62,784 nt of DNA from assembly GCA_023423045.1 (NCBI GenBank), contig JAFAGA010000060.1, positions 1 to 62,784 on the forward strand, read 5' to 3'. The notes under the pieces are model-generated. The model made no database searches and was not told the DNA's origin. It worked only from the letters and a program-made list of their open reading frames with translations. The stretch comes from Bacillota bacterium. GTDB taxonomy: Bacteria; Bacillota; Clostridia; Lachnospirales; Lachnospiraceae. Shown here piece by piece: positions 26,616 to 35,671 of this stretch; the first letter of the stretch is position 1; the number at the start of each line of letters is the position of its first letter. The position numbers were made by a program, and so were the translations under genes.

Positions 26616-28016
26616 TTATTTGTCCTCTTCATAGACAAGGACGGGCGTTCCCTCTTCAATGTTCTCAAATATGGTCTTTGCCAGATAAAATGGGGCATTC
26701 ACACATCCGTGGGTGCCGTTTCTTTTATAGATTTCTCCGCCAAAGCGGGACCTCCAGGAAGCATCGTGAACACCCATATTGCCGAAGAAGGGCATCCAGT
26801 AGGTTACCTTTGCCTCATACCCGGGGCCTGTTAAGGTTGCTCCCTTTTGCTTGTAATTAAGCATATAGGCGCCTACCACCGTAGCATTATTTCTGTTGGG
26901 ATTGCCGGTGACAACAGCGCCCTGGGCGATGAGCTTTCCGTCTTTATAAAACCATAGGTGCTGTCTTGTGATGTTGATTTCGATATAGGTATTTCCGATT
27001 TCGTTTCCTTCTCTGGAGGCTGCGGTCTGTGAGTAGACCGGCTCCTTTTCAATTACTTCGCCGCGCCTGATATTATAGTACAGCGCTTCGGCTTCACCCT
27101 CCCGGTTGATCTTCCAGCCATACAATCCATCTTTTAATTCCACCTTCCTGCCGGTGGAGGTTTGAAATTCCCGGTGGATTCCGACAGTGTTATATTTTTT
27201 ACTCAAGGAACCCACATATTTTTCAATTGCTTCCTGATCAATGATTACCTCCAGGTTTTCATCCACGCTCAGCCATCGGTTAATTGTGGCTCCGTCCACA
27301 TACTCGGCTGCGCTGCCAAAGCGATAGGTTATCTTTGATGAGACATATTTGTTTAACTGGCTTCTTGTTTCTGAGGTTTTTGGTGAAGCGGCGATATATT
27401 TCGGGTTCTCATAACAGTTCATACGGTTTAAGTCCAGCTTGGTTCTTCCTTCCGACAGGGATAGGATGATTGCCTTAATAAGGGAGGGAGAATTAATTTT
27501 ATTTCCATAGCGTTCCATGATAATTTCATAAGAGCCGTCGGTATATTTAAAATCCACATTTTTGGGCTCAATTACAGTCTTATTCGTACATTGGAGCTGA
27601 CTGATCCTGTGCTCCAGCAGAGATTTATCATAGTGGTATAGATTATTTACCTGATAGATATTGGTTTTAAATAATGACCGGAACCACAGAAACGGATTTT
27701 GTGAATGCTTAACCTGGGACAGGTTGGAATTCTGATTATATTGCATTCCAAGCTCCCGGCCTGTAATTGTTTCCGTGCCGCCGTCTCTTTCTAATAACTG
27801 AAGTGTGTAATCCTGAAGGAACTGGCCGATGACAGCGGAAACCTTACCATGTGCCTTCAGGGATAGATCGGCTCCGTTAATGGCAGTTTGAAAGTAAAAG
27901 TGGTTTGTAAAGTACAGGGAGACGAGTAAATAGACACCGGTGACGGAGGCTGTCACGATCAAAAGGGTTTTTTTGATTTTCTTCCTGCTGAGTACCATAA
28001 TTTTTATATACTTCAT
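26616..28016 (-). CDS. L,D-transpeptidase (YkuD) with peptidoglycan-binding domain
   Basis: This 466-aa protein is anchored outside the membrane by an N-terminal helix (about residues 15-37). The middle part (about 60-320) resembles the tandem PG_binding_4 domains found before many clostridial YkuD domains. The catalytic domain lies at about 338-462, with the conserved His of GNMGVHDASWR and His436/Cys438 in THGCVNAP, where Cys is the nucleophile. Such enzymes make 3-3 cross-links or attach proteins to peptidoglycan. The ATG at 28016 has only a weak AGAGGG site; a start at residue 7 is possible. It is a single-gene unit convergent with the sugar operon. Confidence 0.88.
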   Translation of the reverse strand: MKYIKIMVLSRKKIKKTLLIVTASVTGVYLLVSLYFTNHFYFQTAINGADLSLKAHGKVSAVIGQFLQDYTLQLLERDGGTETITGRELGMQYNQNSNLSQVKHSQNPFLWFRSLFKTNIYQVNNLYHYDKSLLEHRISQLQCTNKTVIEPKNVDFKYTDGSYEIIMERYGNKINSPSLIKAIILSLSEGRTKLDLNRMNCYENPKYIAASPKTSETRSQLNKYVSSKITYRFGSAAEYVDGATINRWLSVDENLEVIIDQEAIEKYVGSLSKKYNTVGIHREFQTSTGRKVELKDGLYGWKINREGEAEALYYNIRRGEVIEKEPVYSQTAASREGNEIGNTYIEINITRQHLWFYKDGKLIAQGAVVTGNPNRNNATVVGAYMLNYKQKGATLTGPGYEAKVTYWMPFFGNMGVHDASWRSRFGGEIYKRNGTHGCVNAPFYLAKTIFENIEEGTPVLVYEEDK

Positions 28017-28169
28017 CCGTCTGCCCTCTATGAAAACAAGATAACCATTTCATCATATGATTGTTTCTTCAGTTCTATCACCTGTTCGTTGGCGGATGAT
28101 GGAAATAATCACTGGAATTGTGTTACAGTTCAGAATACTGTAGCTGAACAATAACACAACTCTAAAATT

Positions 28170-28194
28170 GACTAGGCAAAAGGACTAGGCAAAA
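28170..28194 (+). repeat. Two tandem copies of a 13-bp sequence
   Basis: GACTAGGCAAAA occurs at 28170-28181 and again at 28183-28194. The pair lies 15 bp upstream of the T-box promoter -35 box and could be a regulator site. The rest of the gap 28017-28204 shows nothing else. Confidence 0.4.
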
Positions 28195-28208
28195 CTGTCT
28201 GAAATAGA

Positions 28209-28237
28209 TTGACTTTTTCTGATCTTCATGATAAGAT
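28209..28237 (+). promoter_or_regulatory. Promoter of the glycyl-tRNA synthetase leader
   Basis: The -35 box TTGACT (28209-28214) and -10 box TAAGAT (28232-28237) are exactly 17 bp apart. The start is expected near 28244, at the beginning of the T-box leader. Confidence 0.75.
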
Positions 28238-28249
28238 GTGCAAAAATGT

Positions 28250-28568
28250 AAAAGCAATGACAAGGAATAGTAGATGCGATTGGATTAACGACAGAAAGCA
28301 ATCAGTGATGTCGTGTCAGAGAGAAGATGGTTGGTGTGAATCTTTATGACAGTCGTATGGAAGGCGCCTTGGAGCTGTGGTGTGAAAGGATTAATAATCC
28401 GAGTAGAGGCCAACGGAGATTCCACCGTTATCGAAGGAAGCAGCATAAGAATGATTTTTTGTGCTGTAAGAGTGCAGATATAGATTACGCAGTATTCTAT
28501 TCTGAAATTAGGTGGTACCACGGACACAAAGTTCGCCCTAAGCAAAAAGCTTAGAGCGGGCTTTTTTT
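28250..28568 (+). promoter_or_regulatory. T-box leader (glycine) with terminator
   Basis: The conserved T-box sequence AATTAGGTGGTACCACGG lies at 28506-28523 and binds the tRNA acceptor end. It is followed by a terminator: GCCC and TAAGC (28535-28543) pair with GCTTA and GGGC (28549-28561), then seven T. Upstream, AGTAGATG (28269) and CAGAGAGA (28317) match Stem I features. A GGC triplet at 28363-28365 in GGAAGGCG is the candidate specifier codon for glycine, matching the downstream glycyl-tRNA synthetase. Uncharged tRNA-Gly should favour the antiterminator. Confidence 0.93.
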
Positions 28569-28657
28569 ATTTCGCAACAGTATGGCAATATGTTTTTCGG
28601 GCATGTGGGAGAACGTTGGCTGTGATAAACCAATTATTAAATTTAGGAGGCAGAGAA

Positions 28658-30031
28658 ATGAGAAAATTATCGATGGAGGAGCTGGTAGCATTTTGTAATC
28701 AATACGGGTTTGTTTTTCAAGGAAGCGAGATATACGGCGGACTGGCCAATACCTGGGATTACGGGCCCCTGGGAACAAGGCTGAAGAATAATATCAAGGA
28801 TGCCTGGAGGTATTATTTCATACAAAAAAGGGATAACAGCTATGAAATAGATTCGGATATATTGATGAATCCAGCGGTATGGGAGGCCAGCGGGCATCTG
28901 TCCGGCTTTACGGACCCGCTGCTGGACTGTAAGGAGTGTAAGACGAGGCATCGGGCGGACAATTTGATCAGCGAGTTTTTAGCTGCTGTAAATACCGATG
29001 GAATGACTCAGGAAGAGATGCTGCAGTATATTTTGGAAAATAAGGTACCTTGTACAAAGTGCGGGAAATCCAATTTTACCGATATCCGCCAATTTAATTT
29101 GATGTTTGCCACACAACGCGGAGTGACCCAAAGCAGTTCCAATATGATATATTTGAGGCCGGAAAATGCTCAAGGAGAATACGTGAATTACTTGAATGTT
29201 ATGCGAACGATGCGGGCAAGGCTGCCTTTTAGCATCGGACAGATCGGAAAGGCATTCCGCAATGAAATAACACCCGGCAACTTTACTTTCCGGACAATTG
29301 AATTTGAACAGATGGAATTTCAGACCTTTTGCAGACAAGGGAATGATGAAGAATTGTATGAGTATTATAAGAATTATGGGACAGAGTTTTTTGAATTCTT
29401 AGGGCTTGCCAGGGAGCATTTACGCTTTCACGATCATGAGAAGTTAGCGCATTATGCAAAAGCGGCCTGTGATATTGAATATCTATTCCCCTTCGGCTGG
29501 GGAGAGATCAACGGTACGCATAACCGGACAGACTTTGATTTGTCCAGACATCAACAATATTCCGGGCGGTGCCTGGAATATTATGATGAAGATACCCGGG
29601 AGAAATTTATCCCGTATATTGTGGAATCAACCTATGGACTGGACCGGATCTTTCTGGCACTCATTCACGAGGCTCTTGTGGAGGAAGAGCTGGGGACGGG
29701 AGATATAAGACAGGTTTTAAAAATCCATCCGATGCTGGCGCCAATTAAGATTAATGTACTGCCCTTGATAAAAAAGCGTCATGGAGAAAAAGCATCAGAG
29801 CTTTACCATATGTTAAAGAAATATTATATGGTTTCTTATGATGATGCCGGGAATATAGGAAAGCGTTACCGCCGGGGTGATGCGGTCGGGACTCCCTTTA
29901 CCGTAACAGTGGATGATAACACTTTGGAAAACGATATGGTCACGCTGCGCCACCGGGATTCCATGCAGCAAATCAGTATGAAGCAGGATGAAATAATCGA
30001 GTATCTCAATAAAAAAATATCCTGTTGGTAA
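28658..30031 (+). CDS. glyQS: Glycine--tRNA ligase (single-chain type)
   Basis: This 457-aa class II aminoacyl-tRNA synthetase charges tRNA-Gly. It begins LSMEELVAFCNQYGFVFQGSEIYGG and carries a Cys-rich insertion (CKECKT near 103, CTKCGKSN near 138). It then has the motif 2 region (FRNEITPGNFTFRTIEFEQMEF) and motif 3 near YGLDRIFLAL, followed by an anticodon-binding C-terminal domain. The ATG at 28658 is set by AGGAGG at 28643-28648; an upstream in-frame start at 28616 is not supported. It is the dimeric single-chain form rather than the GlyQ/GlyS tetramer of some Firmicutes. Expression is controlled by the T-box. Confidence 0.95.
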   Translation: MRKLSMEELVAFCNQYGFVFQGSEIYGGLANTWDYGPLGTRLKNNIKDAWRYYFIQKRDNSYEIDSDILMNPAVWEASGHLSGFTDPLLDCKECKTRHRADNLISEFLAAVNTDGMTQEEMLQYILENKVPCTKCGKSNFTDIRQFNLMFATQRGVTQSSSNMIYLRPENAQGEYVNYLNVMRTMRARLPFSIGQIGKAFRNEITPGNFTFRTIEFEQMEFQTFCRQGNDEELYEYYKNYGTEFFEFLGLAREHLRFHDHEKLAHYAKAACDIEYLFPFGWGEINGTHNRTDFDLSRHQQYSGRCLEYYDEDTREKFIPYIVESTYGLDRIFLALIHEALVEEELGTGDIRQVLKIHPMLAPIKINVLPLIKKRHGEKASELYHMLKKYYMVSYDDAGNIGKRYRRGDAVGTPFTVTVDDNTLENDMVTLRHRDSMQQISMKQDEIIEYLNKKISCW

Positions 30032-30070
30032 ATTTGGCTTAAGAAGAAAGCTCATTGCTTTTTCCTTTTG

Positions 30071-30113
30071 CATTTTGAGTGACAGCGATAAAGTAGAGCT
30101 GTCACTCAAAATG
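30071..30113 (+). terminator. Strong hairpin after the glycyl-tRNA synthetase gene
   Basis: A perfect 16-bp stem (30071-30086 with 30098-30113) with an 11-nt loop lies 40 nt past the stop codon. There is no T-run on either side, so it may act as an mRNA 3' end rather than as an intrinsic terminator. Confidence 0.5.
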
Positions 30114-30160
30114 ATGATATGCAATTATAGTGCAGGGATAATAAATAGGAAGTAGCTTAG

Positions 30161-30179
30161 TATAATACAATGTATTATA
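30161..30179 (+). promoter_or_regulatory. 19-bp perfect palindrome, candidate PadR operator
   Basis: TATAATACA (30161-30169) and TGTATTATA (30171-30179) form a perfect dyad around one A. It lies just upstream of the promoter of the PadR gene and is of the size and kind expected for an autoregulatory site. Confidence 0.45.
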
Positions 30180-30198
30180 TAATATTATAAATACTATA

Positions 30199-30227
30199 TT
30201 GCATTAAATAATAGTTGGTGTTATAAT
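30199..30227 (+). promoter_or_regulatory. Promoter of the padR-HAAS operon
   Basis: The -35 box TTGCAT (30199-30204) and -10 box TATAAT (30222-30227) are 17 bp apart. About 110 nt of leader separates the start from the PadR ATG at 30344. Confidence 0.7.
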
Positions 30228-30343
30228 ATACTAAAATTAAAAAATATACAAATCAACAGTAAAACAGCTTTCTTGCGAAGCATTGGAGCAGTAACCTCGG
30301 GAGAAAGAACCGGCTTGCAAGTCAAGCGGAAAGGAGTTGACGT

Positions 30344-30649
30344 ATGAATGCACAATTTAAAAAGGGAGTATTAGAGTTATGCGTACTTTCAAAACTGGTG
30401 GAGGCGGATCGCTACGGATATGAATTAACGGATGCGATATCCAAGCAGATGGTAATATCAACAGGAACCCTGTATCTTATTTTAAAACGTCTCAAGGATG
30501 ATTCTTATGTGGAGACTTATTTGGTGGAATCGGGGGAAGGACCTGCCAGAAAATATTATCACCTGACGGAAAAGGGAAGAGAACATCAGGCGGCTCAGAA
30601 AAAGGAATGGATGGATTTCGTAAAGGTTGTACAGGATATTATAGAATAG
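30344..30649 (+). CDS. PadR-family transcriptional regulator
   Basis: This 101-aa winged-helix protein is almost entirely the PadR domain. It begins FKKGVLELCVLSKL, has YGYELTDAI and the recognition region STGTLYLILKRL, and then the wing (GEGPARKYYHLTEKG). The family acts as ligand-responsive repressors, often of membrane-stress or efflux genes. AAAGGAG precedes the ATG. The next gene begins 11 nt after its stop with a HAAS domain, a partner commonly encoded beside PadR proteins. A palindrome at the promoter suggests autoregulation. Confidence 0.92.
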   Translation: MNAQFKKGVLELCVLSKLVEADRYGYELTDAISKQMVISTGTLYLILKRLKDDSYVETYLVESGEGPARKYYHLTEKGREHQAAQKKEWMDFVKVVQDIIE

Positions 30650-30659
30650 GAGGATGGAT

Positions 30660-32558
30660 ATGAATAAGCTGGAATACTTAAGTGCATTAAAGGAAGCTTT
30701 AAAGAATACGAATGAAAGTGTAATGGAAGAAATCATATCAGATTATGAAGAGCATTTTCAGGTTGGAATTGAAAACGGGAAAAGCGAAGAGCAAATCTGT
30801 GAAGAGCTTGGAGAAATTGACGATCTGGTTGAAGAAATCAAAGAGGTCTATAACACCAGCGCAATGAAAGACAAAAAAGAGGAGACAAAGACGGAAGAAG
30901 ATACGTCGGATTCAAAGAATAAGAAGTTCAAGGAATGGTACAGCGGCATTCACTATATAGACGGTGAGAAAATTGGTGAAGCAATCAATAGTGCCCTGGA
31001 TTCGGCAGGCGATGCAATCAGTAAAATTGATGTATTTGAGATTGGGAATACTTTAAAGAGCACGCTGGACCAGGCAACCTCCTCCATTAACAAATTTACC
31101 GACAGCTATTTTAAGCATCAGGGTGCGGATCCATTTGACTTTAATAACAGAAAGGCGGAAGGATACAGTGAGAATGTATCAAGAAGCTATGAGGCGTCGG
31201 AAGAAACAGAAGAAACGGAGAGGGATCATGTAAGCTATGATTCGGATGCGGGTGTGGAAACTGCGGATGCCAAAGTTTCAGCAGAAGATAACTCCGGTGA
31301 ACAGGCAGATACGCAGGATAAGGCCGGCGATTCAGAAGCAGCCGAAGGTGTGAAAAGCAGCGAAGAGTATACTGCTGCCGATGGGAATAATGAGGAAGAG
31401 AAGAATACAACCGAAGAAAATATCTCAGGGAATGGGGCGGATACCGCTGATGGGAACATGCCTGAGGAAACAAAGGATGCAGATGGAAACGTGGATGAAG
31501 AGCAGGTAAAGGAAAAAGACAGCACAGGATTGAACCTGGTTATCGATGGCATATGTGCGAACATTACACTGCAAAGATCCTCTGACCATAAAATTAATAT
31601 TGACTATGAGAACAATGGAAATGACCGGCAGAAACAGATGTATGAGTTCTATAGCTACAAGGAGGGGAATACGGTCTATGCCGGAATCCGAAGAGTAGGG
31701 AAAGCGGTATTTTTATTTAACCTGAAACAGAACACCATTAATATCAATGCGGAAATACCTGAGAATGTGAGCAATGTCAGCATCAAAACCGCAAGCGGGG
31801 ACATAGAGATAGCCGATGTAAATCCGGACCGCATTACGGCGGCAACGGCAAGCGGTGATATTACTGTCAACCGGGTTTGTACCACAGATATTAAAGTTAA
31901 AGCATTCAGCGGAGATATCAGCCTCGAGAACATCAACAGCATCCGGTTGAATGCTGATACCACGGGCGGTGATGTAGAGGCGAAGAATCTTGATGTGAAG
32001 TTCCTTTCCTTAAAAAGCACCAGCGGAGATGTGGAAGCAAGCAATCTGAATGCCGACATCATTGACAGCAGCTCCTTAAGCGGTGATTTAGATATTACCG
32101 CAGTGAAAGTGAAAGAATGTAAGCTCAGAAGCACCAGCGGAGATGTTCATGTGGAAGAATGCATCATGAATAATGCCGACATCAGCAGTATCAGCGGTGA
32201 TATAGATCTTCCCGATATAACCGGAGACGGTTTATGTGCCAGCAGCGCAAGCGGGGATATTAAGGTGCGGGGCACTCTGAGAAGGTGCCATGCCAGTTCT
32301 AAGAGCGGAAGCGTTGAAGTCAGAAGCCTTGGAGATATTGTGCTGGAAGCCAGCAGCACCAGCGGTGATGTCAATGTTAAATTAAATAATAATTCCAACG
32401 GATACCATATCCAGTCCAGGACCACCTCCGGAGAATTATACATTAATTATAACGGTGTTCATCAGCGGAACCTCAAAACAGGAAGCTATACCTTCGGCAA
32501 TCAGGGAAGTGATCTTACCGTAAGCTCAGTGAGCGGTGATCTGCGGATATCGGATTGA
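30660..32558 (+). CDS. HAAS (DUF1700) domain protein with DUF4097 beta-solenoid
   Basis: This 632-aa protein has a HAAS-type alpha-helical domain at about residues 1-75 (LEYLSALKEAL, SDYEEHFQ, EELGEIDDL). A linker very rich in Glu, Asp, Thr and Ser covers about 160-290, and a DUF4097 adhesin-like domain about 295-632. The last part repeats an SGD(I/V/L) motif roughly every 19-20 residues at least a dozen times, as expected for a right-handed beta-solenoid. No signal peptide or membrane helix is visible, which is unusual for HAAS proteins. The ATG at 30660 is chosen because AGGAGG at 30648-30653 directly abuts the ATG at 30654. Function unknown; probably envelope-stress sensing together with PadR. 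Confidence 0.85.
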   Translation: MNKLEYLSALKEALKNTNESVMEEIISDYEEHFQVGIENGKSEEQICEELGEIDDLVEEIKEVYNTSAMKDKKEETKTEEDTSDSKNKKFKEWYSGIHYIDGEKIGEAINSALDSAGDAISKIDVFEIGNTLKSTLDQATSSINKFTDSYFKHQGADPFDFNNRKAEGYSENVSRSYEASEETEETERDHVSYDSDAGVETADAKVSAEDNSGEQADTQDKAGDSEAAEGVKSSEEYTAADGNNEEEKNTTEENISGNGADTADGNMPEETKDADGNVDEEQVKEKDSTGLNLVIDGICANITLQRSSDHKINIDYENNGNDRQKQMYEFYSYKEGNTVYAGIRRVGKAVFLFNLKQNTININAEIPENVSNVSIKTASGDIEIADVNPDRITAATASGDITVNRVCTTDIKVKAFSGDISLENINSIRLNADTTGGDVEAKNLDVKFLSLKSTSGDVEASNLNADIIDSSSLSGDLDITAVKVKECKLRSTSGDVHVEECIMNNADISSISGDIDLPDITGDGLCASSASGDIKVRGTLRRCHASSKSGSVEVRSLGDIVLEASSTSGDVNVKLNNNSNGYHIQSRTTSGELYINYNGVHQRNLKTGSYTFGNQGSDLTVSSVSGDLRISD

Positions 32559-32578
32559 TAATAAAAGAGTATATTGAT

Positions 32579-32628
32579 AAGGGGCCATTTCTCTGCATGC
32601 ATAATTAATGCAAAGGAACGGCCCCTTT
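32579..32628 (+). terminator. Terminator after the HAAS/DUF4097 gene
   Basis: AAGGGGCC (32579-32586) pairs with GGCCCCTT (32620-32627), with additional GCAT/ATGC pairing inside. Only a short T-run follows. Confidence 0.65.
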
Positions 32629-32654
32629 GCCGCGTAAAATTTGCTTTCAATCTA

Positions 32655-32683
32655 TTGACGCTATATATTATTAATGATATAAC
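32655..32683 (+). promoter_or_regulatory. Promoter of the nucleoside hydrolase gene
   Basis: The -35 box TTGACG (32655-32660) and -10 box TATAAC (32678-32683) are separated by 17 bp. The ATG lies about 70 nt downstream. Confidence 0.65.
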
Positions 32684-32755
32684 GGAATGATAAGCCGGAA
32701 TATTTTTAAGTGAATATCAATGGAAGCATAGATATGATAAGAAAGTGAGAAGCCT

Positions 32756-33667
32756 ATGGATAATGATAAATTATTGAAAAGATTGGTGAAGCCTGCCGGA
32801 AAAATTGATGTAGTGATTGATACGGATACTTTTAATGAAATTGATGACCAGTTTGCATTGTCCTATTTGATAAAGTCGGAGGATAAGCTGAATTTGAAGG
32901 CAATTTATGCCGCACCCTTTACCAATGAAAGATCCTCCGGCCCCAAAGACGGAATGGAGAAAAGCTACGACGAGATTATGAGGATTCTAAAAATCATCGG
33001 CAGGGAAGACTACTGCGCGGTTACCTATAAGGGTTCCCAAACCTATCTGCCAGGTGAGACGGAGGCGGTTGATTCTCCTGCGGCCAGGGATCTGGTCGCA
33101 CGTGCAATGGAACGGAAGGAAGAGAACCCTCTCTATGTAATTGCCATAGGTGCCATTACAAATGTAGCTTCTGCGATTCTGATGGAGCCACGTATTATCG
33201 ACCGCATTGTACTCATCTGGCTTGGAGGTAATGGATATCACTGGATGGATAATAAGGAATTTAACCTGTTTCAGGATGTGGCAGGGGCAAGAGTAGTGTT
33301 TGGATGCGGTGTTCCGTTGGTGCAGCTTCCTTGTGGTGGCGTGGTTTCTGAGTTTCGGACCACGGGACCGGAATTGGAGCACTGGCTGAGGGGAAAGAAC
33401 AGGTTGTGCGACTATTTGATTGATGCCACCATTCAGGAAGGGCAGAGCATGGGAGTAAGCTGCTGGAGCAGGGTAATCTGGGATGTGACTGCAGTTGCAT
33501 GGTTGTTGGAGGGGGATTTTATGGAGGATCGCCTGGAGCATAGCCCGATACCGGAGTATGGCGGCAGCTACCGTTTTGATGACAGCAGGCATTGGATGCG
33601 CTATGTCTATGAGATTCACAGGGATAAGCTGTTTGAACATTTATTTATGATATTAGCAAAAGAATAA
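32756..33667 (+). CDS. Nucleoside hydrolase (IUNH family)
   Basis: This 303-aa protein belongs to the inosine-uridine preferring nucleoside hydrolases, which cleave the N-glycosidic bond of ribonucleosides. The calcium-binding motif DTDTFNEIDDQFAL lies near residues 22-35 and corresponds to the DTDxxxDD signature. An AIGAITNVA block and the late Asp (WDVTAVAW) complete the metal site. It lacks a signal peptide, so it acts in the cytoplasm in purine or pyrimidine salvage. It is somewhat divergent, so the exact nucleoside is unknown. The ribosome binding site is weak (AAGTGAGAAG). An ABC exporter follows 40 nt later and may be co-transcribed. Confidence 0.88.
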   Translation: MDNDKLLKRLVKPAGKIDVVIDTDTFNEIDDQFALSYLIKSEDKLNLKAIYAAPFTNERSSGPKDGMEKSYDEIMRILKIIGREDYCAVTYKGSQTYLPGETEAVDSPAARDLVARAMERKEENPLYVIAIGAITNVASAILMEPRIIDRIVLIWLGGNGYHWMDNKEFNLFQDVAGARVVFGCGVPLVQLPCGGVVSEFRTTGPELEHWLRGKNRLCDYLIDATIQEGQSMGVSCWSRVIWDVTAVAWLLEGDFMEDRLEHSPIPEYGGSYRFDDSRHWMRYVYEIHRDKLFEHLFMILAKE

Positions 33668-33707
33668 GAAATGAGCCGCCGAATAAAAAGAGAAAGGATG
33701 ATGGGAA

Positions 33708-34925
33708 TTGTTCTTTATATCGGAAATTTGGCACCGTATTTGGCGCAATAAGGGGCGAAGCCTGCTGTCCGCAGGAATTGCCGCACTTTTGGTCTCCTTT
33801 GTCGGTTTATACCTTGGAAATATCCAAAGGAACGAGGCAACACTGAAAAGACTTGCCGATACGACGAAGATTACTGCACAGGTGACCAACCGGAACGGCT
33901 CCCGGCAAATCGGATTGGAGATACCGGTAAAGAGTCTGGATGCCCTGCTTTCAGCTGATATTGCGGAACCGGCCTATACAGCACGGGCCGGCGGAAATTT
34001 AGAACTGATCAACCGGGTGGAGCCTGTAAAGGCTTGCGACACCATAATTTCCGGGGCAAACTCTCTGCTTGCGCTGCCCTTTCTTAGCGGTGAAGAAATC
34101 ACCTTTGCACAAGGGCGGGATGAAACTTATCTGGAGGGGGAAGAGCCCCTTTGCATCGTCAGTGAATCCTATGCCGCGCGGCATGATGTATCTATAGGAG
34201 ATACCTTATCTTTTCCAATGTATATCTATAAGTATAACAGGGATGGGGCCTCCTTTCAGTTTATTGGAATAGGGGCTCCGGAGCTGACGGTCATCGGCAT
34301 ATTCTCGAAGAATGGCAAAGGAGATGATACAGAGGAGATGATCGTGCCGATAAACTGGCTTCGTCTGACGGTGGAGGAAAGCGGCAATGCTTTTTATTAT
34401 GACTCGGCCCGCTGTATAGTTAAAAACCCGTTAAAGCTGAATGAGTTTAAGGCTTATATGAATGAAAAGCATTTTGGGGAAGTGCTTTCGAAGTCGGAGG
34501 ACAGGCGCAGCGGAGACAGACTGATCGTACAGGATAAGATATTTGTCGAAACCGCCTCCAAGCTTCTTGAGAATATAAATACCTTCCGATGGTTTTGGAT
34601 TCCTTTTTTCATAACTATTATTTCATTAATCCTGTTGGTATCCTTTCTGACGCTGCGCAGCTGCCGGCGGGAGATGGCGATTGCCAGTTCCTTGGGACGT
34701 CCGGGATTGGTAAGTGCAGCGTCAAGCTTTTTGGAAACCTTCCTGTTATACCTGGGCGGCTGTATATTCGCGTTGCCGGTGCTGGCGGGCATGGCGGGGG
34801 TCGGGATATCCAATATGCTGCCGGTTTGTATTTTATTCCTGGGGTGCGCATGTATCGGGATATGGGCAGCACTGGCATTGCTGCTGCGCTTTGATACCTT
34901 GGCGCTTCTGACAAAAATTGATTGA
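33708..34925 (+). CDS. ABC exporter permease, FtsX/MacB type (shorter)
   Basis: This 405-aa membrane protein has one helix at about residues 20-38, a large extracytoplasmic region (about 40-300) and three C-terminal helices (about 305-330, 345-372, 378-398). This is the MacB/FtsX layout. It starts with TTG at 33708 behind AAAGGATG, since no in-frame ATG or GTG exists nearby. It is followed by an ATPase and a second, larger permease. The three form one exporter, probably for lipids, peptides or antibiotics, with unequal permease halves. Substrate unknown. Confidence 0.82.
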   Translation: MFFISEIWHRIWRNKGRSLLSAGIAALLVSFVGLYLGNIQRNEATLKRLADTTKITAQVTNRNGSRQIGLEIPVKSLDALLSADIAEPAYTARAGGNLELINRVEPVKACDTIISGANSLLALPFLSGEEITFAQGRDETYLEGEEPLCIVSESYAARHDVSIGDTLSFPMYIYKYNRDGASFQFIGIGAPELTVIGIFSKNGKGDDTEEMIVPINWLRLTVEESGNAFYYDSARCIVKNPLKLNEFKAYMNEKHFGEVLSKSEDRRSGDRLIVQDKIFVETASKLLENINTFRWFWIPFFITIISLILLVSFLTLRSCRREMAIASSLGRPGLVSAASSFLETFLLYLGGCIFALPVLAGMAGVGISNMLPVCILFLGCACIGIWAALALLLRFDTLALLTKID

Positions 34926-34951
34926 CTTATTATTGGGACAGGGGGTGTGCT

Positions 34952-35629
34952 ATGGAACGGTTAACGGTAGAGAATGTAAGCTATACCTATCAGGGAAAAT
35001 ATCAAAAGGTGCAGGCATTGAAAAATGTTTCATGTACCTTTGAAAAACATAAATTTTATGCGGTTGTGGGACACTCCGGCAGTGGAAAAACCACGCTTTT
35101 GTCCATGCTGGCAGGCTTAGGGGCACCCACCGCAGGAGCGGTCTGTGTGGATGGTAAGAATCTGAGGGAAATAGGAACGGAACGGCACCGCAGGGAGAAT
35201 GTTTCAGTTATTTATCAGGCATTTAATCTGTTTCCGGCTCTGACCGTTTTGGAAAATGTTATGTATCCCATGCAAATATCGGGCAGAGCAAAAAAGGAAG
35301 CAGCCGGACAGGCGAAGTCCCTGCTTGGCAATGTCGGCATCACGGAAGAGCAGTACAGAAAATTTCCTGCGATGCTCAGCGGAGGGGAGCAGCAGCGCGT
35401 AGCCATTGCACGGGCCTTGGCCTCCAGAGCCGAAGTGATATTGGCCGATGAGCCTACAGGAAATCTGGATACGGAAAATGGAACCATTGTCATTGAGCTT
35501 TTGAAGAGGCTTGTGAGGGAGGAAAGCTATTGCGTTATCGTGGTGACGCATGATTTGAGTATTGCCGCGCAGGCGGATATCGTCTATCGGATGACGGACG
35601 GCAATCTGACAATGGAGAAAAACCAATAA
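34952..35629 (+). CDS. ABC exporter ATP-binding protein (LolD/MacB type)
   Basis: This 225-aa ATPase powers the exporter formed by the flanking permeases. It shows Walker A GHSGSGKTT near residues 39-47, a Q-loop (YQAFNLFPALT), the ABC signature LSGGEQQRVAIARAL, Walker B VILADEPTGNLD and the H-loop VVTHDLSIA. The start at 34952 is preferred to the upstream TTG at 34922 because GGGGTGT lies just before it and the longer form adds no conserved residues. The GNLDTENG D-loop is typical of the MacB/LolD branch. Confidence 0.92.
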   Translation: MERLTVENVSYTYQGKYQKVQALKNVSCTFEKHKFYAVVGHSGSGKTTLLSMLAGLGAPTAGAVCVDGKNLREIGTERHRRENVSVIYQAFNLFPALTVLENVMYPMQISGRAKKEAAGQAKSLLGNVGITEEQYRKFPAMLSGGEQQRVAIARALASRAEVILADEPTGNLDTENGTIVIELLKRLVREESYCVIVVTHDLSIAAQADIVYRMTDGNLTMEKNQ

Positions 35630-35671
35630 TACCCATGCCGATATGGGTTTGCATTTGCGGGAGGAAGAAAT

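Noticed and set aside
28327..28554. 75-codon frame inside the T-box leader
   Set aside because: The region is explained by the T-box RNA; the frame ends within the terminator.
31141..31564. Minus-strand frames rich in Ser/Pro or His/Leu inside the HAAS/DUF4097 gene
   Set aside because: They mirror the acidic low-complexity linker of the real gene and have no independent signals.
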